From: an uncultured Pseudothermotoga sp.
GTDB taxonomy: Bacteria; Thermotogota; Thermotogae; Thermotogales; DSM-5069
Reading direction: 5' to 3'
Assembly: GCA_937995655.1 (NCBI GenBank)
Contig: CALKJI010000006.1
Location: 1 to 64,000 of the forward strand
Length of the DNA: 64,000 nt
Numbering within the stretch: the first letter of the stretch is position 1; every line of letters begins with the position of its first letter. Shown here piece by piece: positions 7,039 through 15,202 of the stretch. Made by a program: the position numbers and the translations under genes. The notes under the pieces were generated by a model that ran no database searches, had not been told where the DNA came from, and was given only the letters and a program-made list of their open reading frames with translations.

Positions 7039-8289
7039 TTAGAAGAGTATTTTGTTCACTTCCCTTATGGATTTATCTATGGCACTTTTCACATCGCTTT
7101 TGAGATACATCAAGGGTTCGATCAGATGATTAGTCATGGTCATTTGTACATCGATCGTCTTGTCTATTGGTGCCGGTGGTACGGCATATCCAACGGCTTG
7201 GGCATAAGCTTTGAAAAACTTGTCTTTCATGTATTCTTCGAAAGCTGGGTTTGTGCCAAGATCCTCTCTGGCTGGTGGCATTCTGGTGATCTCGATCCAT
7301 TTCTTATCACTCTCGACCCTGGAGAAAACCCAAGAGATGAATTCAAAGACTGCCTTTTTGTTTTTAGAATGACTATATATCACAAGGCCTTTAGTATCGG
7401 CAAATGTGTAGATCGGTGCATCTTTAGGAAAGTCGTCCGGGACCGGTGGGGGTGAGACCCAAACATGTTCCATCACCTTTGGGAAGGTTTCAAGTGCCCA
7501 GTTTATTTCCCACGGTCCTGTAACCTTTCCAAGAATTTTACCCATGTAAAAGGGGTTACTACCAAGATCGACGGCAGTATAGTTGTTTTTGAACATCTCG
7601 TAGATAAAAGTGGCTACCTTGACACCGTGATCGTCGTTGTAAACAGCCCTTCTTCTTGCCGTGTCTATGTATTGTTTTCCATTGGAAGAAGCATAGTAGT
7701 ACATGATGAAATCAAACCATCTGTCCCACCAATTTCTGCCTGCTATGATCTGTGCACCGTAGCGTTCGTTGGGAATTGTGAATTTCTTGCTGATTCCATA
7801 GATCTCTGAATACGTGCGGGGAGGTCTATCGTATCCCAATTCTTTTAAAAGATCTCCACGCCACCAGAACAACATGGGGTTGGAATAGATTGGGAAGACA
7901 TAGTATTTGCCGTTGATTTTCCAGCTTTCAATGATTCTTTTCATATTTCTGGCTTCTATTAATTTCCAAAAGTCTTGACCGAATTCGTCAAAAGAGCTGA
8001 TTGCCCCAATGTCTGCAAGTTGTGCTGCAAAACCAATGAATATGTTCTCGCTGAAGTCTGGTGCTCGACCAGCTGCAAGAGCCGTCAAGATAGCCTCTTC
8101 GGAACTAGCAGCAGCCGGTATGACCTCAACGGCGATCTCCACATCTGGTCTCACATTCTTGTACTCTGCAACTATGGATTTCCAAAATGCTTCTTGCAAG
8201 GCATTTGGTGCAACCCAGAACAGCAGTTTTGTTGCAAAGGCTGAAAGCACAGTTGATATCAAAATGATATAAACGAACAACTTTCTCAT
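7039..8289 (-). CDS. Sugar ABC transporter extracellular binding protein (family 1)
   Basis: This is a 416-residue protein with a hydrophobic signal peptide (residues 1-19, MRKLFVYIILISTVLSAFA). The mature part resembles MalE-like family 1 binding proteins: TKLLFWVAPNALQEAFWKSIV, PDVEIAVEVIPAAASSEEAILTALAAGRAPD, and a late GLVIYSHSKNKKAVFEFISWVF. No lipobox cysteine is present. The ATG follows GGAGGTG. It lies between the LacI regulator gene (12 nt upstream) and the permease pair. Binding in the periplasm is expected; the ligand is probably a beta-manno-oligosaccharide judging from the GH130 gene. Confidence 0.9.
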   Translation of the reverse strand: MRKLFVYIILISTVLSAFATKLLFWVAPNALQEAFWKSIVAEYKNVRPDVEIAVEVIPAAASSEEAILTALAAGRAPDFSENIFIGFAAQLADIGAISSFDEFGQDFWKLIEARNMKRIIESWKINGKYYVFPIYSNPMLFWWRGDLLKELGYDRPPRTYSEIYGISKKFTIPNERYGAQIIAGRNWWDRWFDFIMYYYASSNGKQYIDTARRRAVYNDDHGVKVATFIYEMFKNNYTAVDLGSNPFYMGKILGKVTGPWEINWALETFPKVMEHVWVSPPPVPDDFPKDAPIYTFADTKGLVIYSHSKNKKAVFEFISWVFSRVESDKKWIEITRMPPAREDLGTNPAFEEYMKDKFFKAYAQAVGYAVPPAPIDKTIDVQMTMTNHLIEPLMYLKSDVKSAIDKSIREVNKILF

Positions 8290-8301
8290 ACAAACACCTC
8301 C

Positions 8302-9258
8302 CTATAATGATGAATTCCTTTTAACAAAATGAGCATGGAGTGCTATTCTTCTTGGATGAAGGTTGTGTCCTGTGAGCATGTCATAAAGTCGCCTTAGGGC
8401 AGTTAAGCCCAGCTCGTACTTATCAACATGAAAGGTTGAAAGACCTTTAACTTCGGCCTCGGGTATGTCGTCAAAACCAACAACACTGATTTTCTTTGGG
8501 ATCTTTCGCCCAGAGGATCTCAGATTCTCCAAGACTCTTAAGGCTATGACATCGTTGGAACAGAAAATTACATCGGGTTCAAAGTTTGACGTGATCTTTC
8601 TCAAGACAGGTTCTATTTCATCGTTTAGGTCATCGTATTCGAATGTTAGGGGTAACAAACCGTGTTTTTGCATGGCAGCAACGTAACCTTGATATCGGTC
8701 TGTGAAACCGTAGTACCTCAGCGGACCGTGCAAATGAACGATCTTATTTTTTCCCATACTTATGAACCTTTCTACCAAGAAAGTGGCAGAATCTCTTCCT
8801 GCGCTCACGACGCTGTCAACCATCAAGCCGTCAATGTGGTGATCTACAAGTACGACCTTTCCCAAACGTTTATAATTTTGAATATCTTGTTCTGTGGCAT
8901 CACTGCCTATGAGTAGGTAGCCGTCAAAATCGTACTGGCCTTTCAGATCGACAACAGTTGTGTTGAAATGGAAGGTATCGGCATTTTGTTGTATTGATTC
9001 GATTATTATTCTGTAAAAGGAGCCAATCTCGCTTTTCAAGAGTTCTTTGATTCTCTCACTGATGACAAGAGCAATGTGATGAATCTTTCTTGATGCCAGG
9101 ATGTGGGCAGTGTACTTTCTTCTGTAACCAAGTTCGTTGATCACCTTCGTGAGTCTTAACTTAGCGTTTTCAGATACATAGCCACTCCCGTTTAAAAAGC
9201 GCGAAACTGTTGCCAGAGAAACACCAGCTTTCTGTGCTACCTCGCGAATAGTGGCCAT
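8302..9258 (-). CDS. LacI family transcriptional regulator
   Basis: This is a 318-residue protein. I chose the ATG at 9258 (MATIREVAQ), which follows AGGAGG at good spacing; the longer reading from 9291 would run through the operator. The helix-turn-helix TIREVAQKAGVSLATVSRFL covers residues 3-22, then the hinge helix and a periplasmic-binding-type sensor domain (VSVVGFDDIPEAEV in the C-terminal half). It is first in the operon with the sugar ABC and GH130 genes. Near-identical 14-bp palindromes just downstream of both divergent promoters indicate autoregulation and control of the secreted-protein genes on the other strand. The inducer is probably the imported sugar. Confidence 0.92.
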   Translation of the reverse strand: MATIREVAQKAGVSLATVSRFLNGSGYVSENAKLRLTKVINELGYRRKYTAHILASRKIHHIALVISERIKELLKSEIGSFYRIIIESIQQNADTFHFNTTVVDLKGQYDFDGYLLIGSDATEQDIQNYKRLGKVVLVDHHIDGLMVDSVVSAGRDSATFLVERFISMGKNKIVHLHGPLRYYGFTDRYQGYVAAMQKHGLLPLTFEYDDLNDEIEPVLRKITSNFEPDVIFCSNDVIALRVLENLRSSGRKIPKKISVVGFDDIPEAEVKGLSTFHVDKYELGLTALRRLYDMLTGHNLHPRRIALHAHFVKRNSSL

Positions 9259-9274
9259 TGAAATCCTCCTATTA

Positions 9275-9288
9275 TGAAATCGCTTACA
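9275..9288 (-). promoter_or_regulatory. LacI-type operator, leftward operon
   Basis: On the minus strand it reads TGTAAGCGATTTCA. It differs at two positions from the operator at 9463-9476. It lies 3 nt downstream of the -10 box of the leftward promoter, where a bound repressor would block transcription. Confidence 0.75.
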
Positions 9289-9291
9289 CAT

Positions 9292-9320
9292 AGTATAGCA
9301 ACAGAATCTTGAAATAACAA
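9292..9320 (-). promoter_or_regulatory. Promoter of the LacI/ABC/GH130 operon
   Basis: On the minus strand, -35 TTGTTA (9320-9315), 17-bp spacer, -10 TATACT (9297-9292). The operator follows immediately. Confidence 0.6.
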
Positions 9321-9426
9321 AAAGCGAAAGAACAAGAAAATAAGAGATAAATGTAGAAAATAAAAGCTTGGAGGAATTTTAAGAGTAAATTGGAAGATAT
9401 TGCAGATACTCAAGGAAATATTAACC

Positions 9427-9455
9427 TTGATGTTCTGATCGTAAATTGATATTAT
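9427..9455 (+). promoter_or_regulatory. Promoter of the secreted-protein genes 9494-13008
   Basis: -35 TTGATG (9427-9432), 17-bp spacer, -10 TATTAT (9450-9455). The operator follows 7 nt later. Confidence 0.6.
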
Positions 9456-9462
9456 AAATATG

Positions 9463-9476
9463 TGTAAACGTTTTCA
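9463..9476 (+). promoter_or_regulatory. LacI-type operator, rightward genes
   Basis: TGTAAACGTTTTCA is a near-palindrome with the CG centre typical of LacI/GalR operators. It is nearly identical to the minus-strand copy at 9275-9288 and lies between the promoter and the GTG at 9494. Confidence 0.78.
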
Positions 9477-9493
9477 TATGGAGGTGAAGGGCA

Positions 9494-10816
9494 GTGAAAA
9501 GGTACATTTGGTTTGCAATTCTAATTCTTCCAGCTCTGCTAATGGGTAAAACCTTTGAAATCCCAGTGGTCGCTGGCAACGTTGAGGTACCTGTAGCTAT
9601 TCAAATCGGTAAGATTCTCGAATTACTTCCCAATGATTTTGATCCTGTCTGGGAAAGTTTGACCGTAAAGTTCGGTGCATCTGAAGTGGCATTCCAAATC
9701 GATGATGTAGATGGAAATGGAAGAATCTCCGCACCCGATCACCTAGTTTTCCTTGCAAAGGGAAAGGGCGCCATAGTTTTGTCTGAGGAAGCCCCGAAAG
9801 CTGTGAAGAAAGTACAACCTTTCTTCAAGATTGAGAAAGAGTCTGCAAAGTGGATCGTTACAACCACCGATGGCACGATGAAAGCTGAGATCAACGAAAA
9901 AGGTTTGATTGCTGTGACAAAATTTGGAAATGTCGAAGGAAAGATCGTTGACGAAGTAGGTATTGCGAGGGTCAGCGGATGGCCCGAGACGACATATTAC
10001 ATCGATGGTAAACTTGGCAATCACCATGAGGAAACCTCGGGAGCCTTTAGAACCGTTTCGCTCAAGGTCCTAGAACCAGGACCAGTTGCCGTTGGAGTAG
10101 TTGCTCATTTGAAATCTGAAAGATTCAGTGGGCTCAACCAGATTCTGGTAACCTACATCTTCAAAAACGGAGATATCCTGGTTGATAACACCTTCAAATT
10201 CGATACCTATACCGATCTGATGAAACTTCAGACGATGGTGACAAGACCGGTGGCTCCTGCCTTTGACGATGCTCAGCATATACTTCCAGTTTTCAGAAGA
10301 CTCGTGTGGGCAGACCAACTGAACATAACACCCCTGGAGTATTGGCTTGAAAGGAATGCCATCCAATATGTGGACAAACTGCCCTACATAGTCTTTCCGG
10401 CTTCGAGCAATATGAAACCTCTTTGGTGGGGGGCTACATACATCTTTGCCTCTATGGAAAGATTCAGAAGCAATTACTCACCTAAAGTAAAGGTTGGAAT
10501 AGCTGAAATACTTCCACAAATTCCTGTAATCGCCGCAGACTACCAAAAATGGCTCGATTCAGATACTTGGGTCTACGAAAGTTTAGAGTTCAGAGATGGT
10601 ATCTTCAAATGGATGCCTGGCGAATTCGACGCTTATGAATCAACGAAGAATGTTTACTCAATGAAAGTGGAAGATATGCCCAATCGTTACAAAGCCGGCG
10701 ATACCGTCAGACACCTCAGACTCTACCATGTCTACACTGCTTCGAACATTGAAAGCGCTATAAAGTGGCTCGAGGAAAAATCGGCTTCCTTCAGAACCTT
10801 GAAAGTAGGAGAATAA
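9494..10816 (+). CDS. Secreted protein of unknown function, sugar regulon
   Basis: This is a 440-residue protein; the GTG follows GGAGGTG. Residues 1-18 form a signal peptide (MKRYIWFAILILPALLMG). The N-terminal ~70 residues (FEIPVVAGNVEVPVAIQIG, then FQIDDVDGNGRISAPDHLVFL) recall the N-terminal barrel domain of PcRGLX/YetA-like and DUF4861 proteins seen with polysaccharide lyases, but I cannot place the whole protein. Many aromatic residues (WWGATYIF, WLERNAIQY) fit carbohydrate contact. It is first of two genes under the LacI-type operator and is separated from the next by a strong hairpin. Likely role (inference): extracellular breakdown or binding of the polysaccharide whose fragments the opposite operon imports. 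Confidence 0.6.
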   Translation: MKRYIWFAILILPALLMGKTFEIPVVAGNVEVPVAIQIGKILELLPNDFDPVWESLTVKFGASEVAFQIDDVDGNGRISAPDHLVFLAKGKGAIVLSEEAPKAVKKVQPFFKIEKESAKWIVTTTDGTMKAEINEKGLIAVTKFGNVEGKIVDEVGIARVSGWPETTYYIDGKLGNHHEETSGAFRTVSLKVLEPGPVAVGVVAHLKSERFSGLNQILVTYIFKNGDILVDNTFKFDTYTDLMKLQTMVTRPVAPAFDDAQHILPVFRRLVWADQLNITPLEYWLERNAIQYVDKLPYIVFPASSNMKPLWWGATYIFASMERFRSNYSPKVKVGIAEILPQIPVIAADYQKWLDSDTWVYESLEFRDGIFKWMPGEFDAYESTKNVYSMKVEDMPNRYKAGDTVRHLRLYHVYTASNIESAIKWLEEKSASFRTLKVGE

Positions 10817-10844
10817 ACAAAGGTGGGCAAAAGCCCACCTTTGT
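10817..10844 (+). terminator. Intergenic hairpin (weak terminator or mRNA stabiliser)
   Basis: A perfect 12-bp stem ACAAAGGTGGGC / GCCCACCTTTGT with an AAAA loop lies immediately after the stop at 10816. The following T tract is poor (TATCAC), so it probably protects or attenuates mRNA rather than ending it. Confidence 0.7.
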
Positions 10845-10866
10845 TATCACTTGGGAGTGAAGTTTT

Positions 10867-13008
10867 ATGAAAAAATCCTTTGTTTTGAGCGTGCTCATTT
10901 TGTTTTTTGGAGTGTTAGCAGTGTCTTTACAGATCAATATAAGCCACTTAGAAAATGTTCTTGCCCAGCAGTTTTATCTAAAGGGCGAACAGGTTAAGGG
11001 ATATTGGGTTTATGCTGAAAGAAAGGACGGGAAGTACTTTCCTCAAACGGCACTTTCTGAGGGTGATTTTTGTGTAGACGATGTGGCGAGAGTGGTTCTA
11101 CTGTACTCTGAAGCTTACGAGATTACAAAGGATGTAAATTATCTAAGACTCGCACTTGATGCAGCAAAGTTTGTGCTGAAGATGCAAGCAGAAGATGGAG
11201 AGTTTTATAACTTCGCCTGGGTAGATGGAATGATCAACCAACATGGTATAACAAGCAAAAAATCTACATCTTGGTGGGCCTTGAGAGCCTTCTGGGCACT
11301 TGGCAAACTTTACAATGTGAGCAAAGACACAGTAGTCCTTGAGGCCCTGCAAAAAGCTTACAGGGCTATTTCGAAGACGCCACCAATCTATAGAGATCAG
11401 ATGGCTCTTTACTTACTCGGTCTTTGCGAATACAACAAAATTTCTGATGTTAGTTCAACTATCGAATCCATCGCAGCTCAACTTGTACTTTCACTTAAAA
11501 GAGACGGACCCTTCCAAGGATTTTTCAGTTGGAATCCAGAAAGGTTTGCCTGGAACGGTTGGGGGAATCGTTACGCCGAAGCTTTGTTGGAGGCTTACAG
11601 GGAGACTGGTAATGAGAATTTTCTCAATACGGCCCTGGAATCTTTGAAAAGACAGATTACATTGCTACTTGGAACAGGTTTTCTTTATTCTATAGATAAA
11701 TCTGTCAAGCCATATCCTGAGCTTTCGTACGCCGTTGAGCCTTTGGTTGTGGCGGCTTGTAAGGCTTATCAAATAACTTTGAAAGATGAATTTGCCTATC
11801 TGTGTGCCTCGACGGTAGGATGGTATTTTGGGTTGAACAGGCTTGGCCAGATGATGGTTGGACCCAATGGCGAAGGCTACGATGGAATGGAGTACATGCA
11901 TATTAACCGTAATGCAGGTGCTGAATCGACCATATGTGCTCAAAGATCCATTCTCTATTTGTCCACTTTGCCTCAGTATTATCAACTTTTAGCTAGAAAC
12001 TCAAGAGTAATTGGTAGCGATGGCTTGATCATATTGGAAGCCGAAGGCGCCGATCCTGGTATTTCATACGTTTCTACGCTGGTAGGAGATTTCGGTGCCG
12101 GTGCCGCTCTGGCATTCAGCGGTAAGGCAAGACTCCGCTGGAGTTCTGTTGATCTTAGAGTCCCAGGTAGTGTTGCCATCAGTGGAAACTTCAAAAACAC
12201 GAAGGTGATGATCACGGCAGCTAACAGTGTAAGTGCTGAAATCTTTGGAGAAGGAATCTTTGAGCTTGGAAAGATTGAGCCAGCGACGACGGTGAGGATT
12301 ACTTTGGATGGTGAAGGTGTGATCGATCAGTTGATTTTTATTCCCCAATCTTTTGGCATCTGCGTTGATTTTGAAGGGACGCCGCTAAGCCTTTCTTATT
12401 CTGAAGATGAAAAATTGAAAATCCAAAGGCAAGCACTTTTCGTCAGAGAAGAAAGTCCGATCAAAGAACAGATCACGGCAAAGTACGAAAAAGATGGGAA
12501 TTACTTGCTTTTGAATTTAGAACAACTTTTTAACAATGATGGGATTGGTACGAGAGAAAATCGTGCAAATTTTGATAACCTTGGAGGAGTTTTGGGGTCA
12601 TATTATCCCGCAGAACTTTTCGAAGAAGGAGTCATAAGTGTTGGACAGGTACCTTTTAGGATCAAATTGGTTGGAAAGGATAATGTAAGGACGAATCTTC
12701 AGAAGATCGTTTTTGAGGAACCATTGAAGGTGAAAAAAATTCACATACTTTGTGCAGCAAACCACGGCGATTACGAAACAATCTTCTTGGTGAACAATGA
12801 GCCATTGAGATTTTTTGTTAAAGATTGGTGTATTGGGGAAAAATCAATACAGTTTGAATACAGATACCTTGCTTCGGGCGAGAAACAGTTCATCAAATGT
12901 GGGATAGATCACATAATTTTAGAAGTCAATGAGATGATACAGTCGATAGTCTTGCCTGATGCAATAAATGTTCACATCTTTGCTATAACTCTTGAGAGTG
13001 ATAAGTGA
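10867..13008 (+). CDS. Secreted alpha/alpha-toroid glycosidase-like protein with C-terminal binding modules
   Basis: This is a 713-residue protein with signal peptide at residues 1-20. Residues ~35-375 consist of repeated helical pairs typical of six-hairpin glycosidase-like folds (FCVDDVARVVLLYSEAYEIT, then LRLALDAAKFVLKMQAEDGEF). The DDVARVVL motif recalls DDxARAL proteins found near mannoside phosphorylase genes. From about residue 386 (LEAEGADPG) a carbohydrate-binding-like beta module follows, and the last ~190 residues (NFDNLGGVLGSYYPAELF, then AANHGDYET) look like a further jelly-roll. The enzyme class is not certain. It is co-regulated with the GH130 uptake operon through the shared operator. 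Confidence 0.6.
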   Translation: MKKSFVLSVLILFFGVLAVSLQINISHLENVLAQQFYLKGEQVKGYWVYAERKDGKYFPQTALSEGDFCVDDVARVVLLYSEAYEITKDVNYLRLALDAAKFVLKMQAEDGEFYNFAWVDGMINQHGITSKKSTSWWALRAFWALGKLYNVSKDTVVLEALQKAYRAISKTPPIYRDQMALYLLGLCEYNKISDVSSTIESIAAQLVLSLKRDGPFQGFFSWNPERFAWNGWGNRYAEALLEAYRETGNENFLNTALESLKRQITLLLGTGFLYSIDKSVKPYPELSYAVEPLVVAACKAYQITLKDEFAYLCASTVGWYFGLNRLGQMMVGPNGEGYDGMEYMHINRNAGAESTICAQRSILYLSTLPQYYQLLARNSRVIGSDGLIILEAEGADPGISYVSTLVGDFGAGAALAFSGKARLRWSSVDLRVPGSVAISGNFKNTKVMITAANSVSAEIFGEGIFELGKIEPATTVRITLDGEGVIDQLIFIPQSFGICVDFEGTPLSLSYSEDEKLKIQRQALFVREESPIKEQITAKYEKDGNYLLLNLEQLFNNDGIGTRENRANFDNLGGVLGSYYPAELFEEGVISVGQVPFRIKLVGKDNVRTNLQKIVFEEPLKVKKIHILCAANHGDYETIFLVNNEPLRFFVKDWCIGEKSIQFEYRYLASGEKQFIKCGIDHIILEVNEMIQSIVLPDAINVHIFAITLESDK

Positions 13009-13027
13009 ATCCTTTGCACAATTTGAT

Positions 13028-13054
13028 AAAAGCCTCGCGCGCGAGGCTTTTTTG
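13028..13054 (+). terminator. Rho-independent terminator after the secreted-protein genes
   Basis: AAGCCTCG pairs with CGAGGCTT around a CGCG loop and is followed by a TTTTTTG tract, 20 nt after the stop at 13008. Confidence 0.9.
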
Positions 13055-13152
13055 TTTTCAAGTGAACTTTTTATTTAGTTAGAGATCTTAATCTATATTT
13101 CGCAAAGTCCTCAACACAGATCGATATTCAAAAAAATTATTCAATACACTAG

Positions 13153-13180
13153 TTGACGATTTCGTATAGCATGATATAAT
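13153..13180 (+). promoter_or_regulatory. Promoter of the Fur/Znu operon
   Basis: -35 TTGACG (13153-13158), 16-bp spacer, consensus -10 TATAAT (13175-13180). The -10 box overlaps the Fur box. Confidence 0.8.
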
Positions 13181-13196
13181 AATGATAATCATTATC
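13178..13196 (+). promoter_or_regulatory. Fur box overlapping the -10 region
   Basis: The 19 bases match the classical Escherichia coli Fur consensus (GATAATGATAATCATTATC) at 18 of 19 positions; only the first base differs. Overlap with the -10 box predicts repression by the metal-loaded regulator encoded immediately downstream. Confidence 0.88.
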
Positions 13197-13218
13197 ACAA
13201 AAAGGGGCTTTATGAACT

Positions 13219-13599
13219 ATGAATTATAATCTATCGCATTTAACAAAGACAAGTGAAAAAATACTCCAAATTCTTGAAAATTCAGAGATTCCTTTAACGG
13301 TCTACCAAATTTCTGACAGGGCTAAACTACCTGTGCCAAGTGTTTATAGAAATGTTGCTTTCCTAGAGAAGCGAGAGCTTTTGAATTCTTTCCAAGTTGG
13401 AGGATTCAGGCACTATTACCCACGAAAGAAGCATTTACACTATTTCATCTGTGACGACTGTGGCGATATACGGCCTATCCGATCCTGTGAAATTTCTAAT
13501 TCTCAAGCTGAAAATTCCATAGGGTGCAAAGTAACCGAACATATCCTTATATTTCGAGGACTTTGTAAAAATTGTTTACAAAAGGAGGGTCAGAGATGA
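13219..13599 (+). CDS. Fur family metal-responsive repressor
   Basis: This is a 126-residue protein, slightly short for Fur/Zur/PerR (~140). The winged helix includes TVYQISDRAKLPVPSVYRNVAFL (residues 28-50) with the usual SVYRNV recognition helix. Metal sites are visible: H-rich KKHLHYF and two CxxC pairs, C78-C81 and C116-C119, that build the structural zinc site. The C-terminal His-rich tail of some members is missing. It is first in the metal-transport operon and shares an ATGA overlap with the znuA-like gene. Its own promoter carries a Fur box, so autoregulation is expected. Zn, Fe or Mn as co-repressor cannot be decided. Confidence 0.9.
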   Translation: MNYNLSHLTKTSEKILQILENSEIPLTVYQISDRAKLPVPSVYRNVAFLEKRELLNSFQVGGFRHYYPRKKHLHYFICDDCGDIRPIRSCEISNSQAENSIGCKVTEHILIFRGLCKNCLQKEGQR

Positions 13600-14465
13600 A
13601 GAGGACATTAGTACTTTTGCTGACTGTTTTTGTGCTAACAGTTTCCTTTGGTCTGAGCATAGTTGCGACAATAAACCCTTACTATTTGATCTTAAAAGAG
13701 TTGGTTGCAGGAACCAACAACGAGGTTTTTTTACTGATTAAACCTGGTATAAACCCCCACACCTTTTCACCAACGATTAGCGACGTTAAAAGACTTACAA
13801 CAGCCGATATTGTCTTTGCTAATGGGCTGGAGCTGGAACCATATTTGGAAGGTTACAGAGAGGTCATTTTTCTGAGTGATTTTCTTCCGAAGGAAATTCT
13901 TTTGAAAGATACCCATGAAAGCCATGAGAAAGACGAAGAAAACGATAAAGAACATGGAGAGTTTAATCCACATATCTGGGTATCACCAAAACTTGTTAGG
14001 GATTACGTAATACCGCAGATAGTGAAAGTTCTTTTGGAAAAGGACCCAAAGAACAGAGAGAATTTTGAAAAGAACGCTGAAAGGTTGATCAATTCATTGA
14101 ATGATGTTGTGAACCGTTTTGATCAACTTTTGAGCTCTTATAAAGATGCCGTTCTTGTGATAACTCATCCTTCGATCGTTTATCTAACGGTTCCATACGG
14201 AATTGAAACTTTGGCTCTGGAAGAGGGTCATGGTAAAGAACCGAGTGCCAAAATGCTGCGAGAAATTATCGAGAGGGCAAAGAGTGAAAAACTTTTAGGC
14301 GTATTTGCAGAAGTGCAGTTCAACGAGAAGCTTCTAATACCCATCGCTAAAGAATTGAAGAAAGAAATTGTCGTGCTGGATCCTCTTGGTGTAAATGTAA
14401 AGAACGCCGTGGACTATTATAAAAACTTACTCGAGGCATTTCAAAGGGCAACGGGTGTGAAATAG
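13596..14465 (+). CDS. znuA: Zinc/manganese ABC transporter substrate-binding protein (ZnuA-like)
   Basis: The ATG at 13596 overlaps the regulator's stop and follows AAAGGAGGG; the earlier in-frame start at 13572 was rejected. The 289-residue product has a signal peptide (residues 1-20). Cluster A-1 features are clear: NPHTF with H55, a His- and acid-rich loop (H107, H110, H120), NPHIW with H126, and a later THPS histidine. The His-rich loop is typical of zinc-binding ZnuA proteins, though shorter than in enterobacteria. It captures the metal outside the membrane and hands it to the permease encoded by the next genes. Confidence 0.88.
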   Translation: MKRTLVLLLTVFVLTVSFGLSIVATINPYYLILKELVAGTNNEVFLLIKPGINPHTFSPTISDVKRLTTADIVFANGLELEPYLEGYREVIFLSDFLPKEILLKDTHESHEKDEENDKEHGEFNPHIWVSPKLVRDYVIPQIVKVLLEKDPKNRENFEKNAERLINSLNDVVNRFDQLLSSYKDAVLVITHPSIVYLTVPYGIETLALEEGHGKEPSAKMLREIIERAKSEKLLGVFAEVQFNEKLLIPIAKELKKEIVVLDPLGVNVKNAVDYYKNLLEAFQRATGVK

Positions 14466-14470
14466 AATTT

Positions 14471-15202
14471 ATGATTAAGATACGCGTAGAAAACCTCTTT
14501 GTAAAGTTTGGTGAATATCAAGCTTTGAAAGGTGTTTCTTTTGAAGTCAAAGCTGGTGACTTTATTGGAATAATTGGACCAAATGGTGCTGGAAAGACAA
14601 CCCTTTTGAAAGTCATCATAGGAGAGATAAAGGATTACACTGGTAAAGTGGAAGTTTATGGTAAGATGGGCTATCAGCCACAGCTTAACACTGTGAACAG
14701 AGAGTTTCCCATGGATGTCTTCACTTACATTTTGCTTCCAGTTTATGTAAAGAACAGAAGGTTTACTAGGAAAGAGAGGGAAAGGGCTTTAGACATGTTA
14801 AAAAGAGTAGGTTTGGAAGATAAAGCATACAGCCTTGTGGGAGATCTTTCGGGCGGAGAACTTCAAAGAGCCTCCCTTGCGAGGGCTTTACTTTCTGATG
14901 CTGACATACTGCTTTTGGATGAACCTGATTCTGGTGTCGATGAAATGGGGAAAAATACATTCTACGAGCTTCTTTACGATGTGAAAAAGGAAAGGGATCT
15001 AACGATAGTGATGGTGAGCCACGATATTGGTTTGGTTTTCAAGGAATGCAGCACCATCATGTGTTTGAACAAGACCTTGCACTGCCATGCACCTACTGAA
15101 AAGATCAGTCCGGACAAATTGAAAGAGATGTTCGGACAGTTCGATCTTTGGATACGTGCTGATAAGCACTACGAGGTGGAACATAGGGAGCGATCGATTT
15201 GA
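14471..15202 (+). CDS. znuC: Metal ABC transporter ATPase (ZnuC-like)
   Basis: This 243-residue ATPase has Walker A GPNGAGKTT near residues 36-44, a Q-loop (GYQPQLN), signature LSGGELQR, Walker B ILLLDEPDSGVDE, and a switch histidine in VSHD. These features and the VFAEVQF-type neighbour place it in the Znu/Mnt family. The ATG at 14471 has only a weak ribosome site 5 nt after the binding-protein gene, so translation is probably coupled. It powers metal import through the membrane subunit, whose TTG start overlaps this stop codon. Confidence 0.92.
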   Translation: MIKIRVENLFVKFGEYQALKGVSFEVKAGDFIGIIGPNGAGKTTLLKVIIGEIKDYTGKVEVYGKMGYQPQLNTVNREFPMDVFTYILLPVYVKNRRFTRKERERALDMLKRVGLEDKAYSLVGDLSGGELQRASLARALLSDADILLLDEPDSGVDEMGKNTFYELLYDVKKERDLTIVMVSHDIGLVFKECSTIMCLNKTLHCHAPTEKISPDKLKEMFGQFDLWIRADKHYEVEHRERSI

